From Bacillota bacterium (GTDB lineage: Bacteria > Bacillota > Clostridia > Lachnospirales > Lachnospiraceae), in the NCBI GenBank assembly GCA_023413555.1, contig JAEZPG010000030.1, positions 1 through 64,000 on the forward strand: 64,000 nucleotides of DNA, given 5' to 3'. The translations under genes were made by a program, and so were the position numbers. Positions within the stretch are counted from its first letter, which is position 1. Each line of letters begins with the position of its first letter. This document shows, one piece after another, positions 62,200-64,000 of this stretch. Below the pieces are notes generated by a model. That model worked only from the letters and a program-made list of their open reading frames with translations, was not told the DNA's origin and did no database searches.

Positions 62200-62211
62200 G
62201 GGGACGATGGA

Positions 62212-64000
62212 ATGGTACTACTAACCTTATTAAAAGCAAATATAAAATATAAAAAAAGTAGTTTTATCAGTATTGTAGTATTAATGCTGGTGATTACCTC
62301 TGTATTAACCTCTGTGATAAGTATAAAAACTAACATGAAGAGACGTGCCTATGATGCTCATCATAGTGTAGATACTGGAGATATCATTCTATTTACAGAA
62401 CACAAACAAGTAACCGACGACCTGCTTACTAAGGTCAAAGCCTGTAATGGTGTTTCTCGTATCAAGGTCAACAAATGTATGCATTTACGAAATACAAGCA
62501 TTAATGACAAGGAGCTCTCTTTTAAAATATATATTGAGGGCTTTCGTAACCACAATTATCCCTACGAGTTGTTTAATGAAGAGGGTAATGCTTTTGTTCC
62601 TCATAAACCAAATCTTAAGGACAACGAAATACTCTTACCTATCTCCATGAAGGACATCGTTTCCTGTAAGGTAGGAGATACCATGAGTTTTGATATTGGC
62701 ATTGATAAGATTGATTTGAATATTGCAGGATTTATTGAAGAACCATTTTCAGGTTCCAATATAATGAACATTAAAAGCTTAGTTGTTACTGAACAATTAT
62801 TTAATACCATAAGAGAGCGTTCCAATATAGAAAAAGCTCCAGATAATAGGTACATCTGGGATGCAGATCTAATAAATATCTATATAGAAAAAGAATATCA
62901 GGATAAATTGAATGAGGTTACTAAGGACATTAACAAAGAAACTAACATAGTATCCCTTTCCTTTACCTCTCTGACAAAAGATCAAGTCATATCCTATACC
63001 CTTCTTGTTACGGAACTTATCTGTGGGGTATTACAAGGCTTCGCAATAATCCTATTTGTCGTTGTAATACTGGTATTGTCTAACAATATAAACAGTAGTA
63101 TCAAGATGGATTATACCAATATTGGTATCCTCAAATCCCAGGGGGTTACAAAACTACAGATTCGTCTAGTACTATTCATCCAATATCTGCTTTCTGGGCT
63201 AATCGGGGCATTGTTTGGGATTCTTATTGCCATTCCACTGGTACGTATGCTGGCTAATTTGTTTATCTCTACGTCTGGTTTATTATTTTCAGGAAGTATT
63301 GCACTACTTAAAAGCGCTGGAATTCTATTAATAATTCTGCTGATTATGGCTATCTTTATTCTCATAAAGACCAGAAAGATCTCTAGAATATCTCCGGTTA
63401 ACGCAATCTCTGGTGGTTTGAATAACATTTATTTTAAGAGTCTCCTGCAAACACCGGTAATTGGAACATCCAAGTCTTTCTTAAACCTGCGACTTGCTTT
63501 CCGGCAGTTAACAACCAATACCAGTTGGTACATAGGTACTTGTCTCATTATTGGGTTGTTAGTATCCTTCCTTTGTCTATCAGCCTCCTTTAATGAGACT
63601 TTTACAGAGAAGTACTTTAATGAAATGTATGGTGTCAAAATGAGTGATGTTAGTGTAGAGTATAGCGATTATCTTTCCAAACAACCCGAAGTAGAGGCAG
63701 CCATAGCTGCAATTACTCCAATTGAAAAAAAACTCTTTCATGGATACCAATATGTCCTTACCGATCAAGAGCAGAACCTGGTTCAGATATTAGATGATAC
63801 TACCTATTTTAAGACAATCCTAGAAGGAAGAGCACCAAAGTATGACAATGAGATTGTAGTTACCAACTTAGTCAGCGACTTAATTGGTAAAAAAGTTGGG
63901 GAAACTGTAGAGATACAGTATCAAAAGACAAAAAAGGACTTTATAATATCTGGTATTTTCGACAGTTGTTCTGAGATAGGAAGGACACTTGGAATAACTT
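62212..64000 (+). CDS. FtsX-like ABC permease, right end off the window
   Basis: 596 codons are visible from the ATG at 62212; the frame is open to the last base, so the protein is longer (the family is about 650-800). One N-terminal helix (SFISIVVLMLVITSVLTSVIS), an outer domain of about 230 residues, three helices (LICGVLQGFAIILFVVVILV, LLSGLIGALFGILIAIP, SAGILLIILLIMAIF), then a repeat of this layout. Starts 12 bases after the ATPase stop. It is the transport channel partner of the ATPase under the two-component system. Confidence 0.88.
   Translation, partial: MVLLTLLKANIKYKKSSFISIVVLMLVITSVLTSVISIKTNMKRRAYDAHHSVDTGDIILFTEHKQVTDDLLTKVKACNGVSRIKVNKCMHLRNTSINDKELSFKIYIEGFRNHNYPYELFNEEGNAFVPHKPNLKDNEILLPISMKDIVSCKVGDTMSFDIGIDKIDLNIAGFIEEPFSGSNIMNIKSLVVTEQLFNTIRERSNIEKAPDNRYIWDADLINIYIEKEYQDKLNEVTKDINKETNIVSLSFTSLTKDQVISYTLLVTELICGVLQGFAIILFVVVILVLSNNINSSIKMDYTNIGILKSQGVTKLQIRLVLFIQYLLSGLIGALFGILIAIPLVRMLANLFISTSGLLFSGSIALLKSAGILLIILLIMAIFILIKTRKISRISPVNAISGGLNNIYFKSLLQTPVIGTSKSFLNLRLAFRQLTTNTSWYIGTCLIIGLLVSFLCLSASFNETFTEKYFNEMYGVKMSDVSVEYSDYLSKQPEVEAAIAAITPIEKKLFHGYQYVLTDQEQNLVQILDDTTYFKTILEGRAPKYDNEIVVTNLVSDLIGKKVGETVEIQYQKTKKDFIISGIFDSCSEIGRTLGIT

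Overview
The window looks like a chromosome segment of an anaerobic, low-G+C Firmicute of the Lachnospiraceae / Clostridium cluster XIVa type. The reasons are AT-rich DNA, strong AGGAGG ribosome sites with frequent GTG starts, NfnAB, Rex, a cdaR-ftsEX-M23-ctpA block, iron alcohol dehydrogenases and surface proteins with Big_2, GLUG-like and sortase features. This is inference from gene content. No rRNA, tRNA or CRISPR array was seen.

Bases 1 to about 12,000 are accessory and partly decayed. Two closely similar IS4-like copies lie at 1-1059 (runs off the left edge, frame open) and 8812-10191 (two nonsense codons). Between them are two small excisionase-like HTH genes, an XRE regulator with an internal TGA, a membrane-anchored protein, a palindrome-rich stretch that could be a transfer origin, an ABC exporter / lipid-anchored-type membrane protein / secreted amidase_6 cluster, and a two-stop remnant of a possible sigma-like gene. 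To the right of the second IS are a gene remnant and a RES-domain protein with a long Asn/Ser-rich N-terminus. The island abuts the 3' end of guaA, a known integration hotspot, and a 10-bp copy of the guaA end sits at 2720-2729.

From 12,033 to about 31,500 is core genome, almost all on the minus strand: guaA; a GntR-ABC operon with a 19-bp-arm operator over its promoter; uvrB-uvrA-yfbR-like with a LexA-type box; a PfkB sugar kinase; ctpA; a cdaR-ftsE-ftsX-M23 hydrolase operon; an MsmX-type ATPase; then YitT, TagA-like and LCP-like envelope genes.

From 32,400 to 48,900 lie metabolic and regulatory genes: an SDR, two iron alcohol dehydrogenases, MATE, Dus, CarD, a GGDEF protein, a MarR-MFS pair with an unusual Met-rich loop, two broken genes (CDP-alcohol transferase, DUF3795), and a redox module rex-lysR / adh / nfnAB. 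The redox module carries three copies of an identical spaced motif (TATCGATA-N6-TATCGATA) and a near-perfect Rex box, which together suggest a local regulon.

From 49,000 to the right edge are surface and envelope genes: a 1080-residue sortase-anchored protein with six 24-bp repeats, a MocR regulator divergent from a second MATE pump, a hemolysin-III-like protein, a secreted Big_2 / cysteine-hydrolase protein with a poly-Asn linker, MgtE, and a two-component system with an inserted GNAT gene followed by an ABC ATPase and a large permease cut by the window edge.
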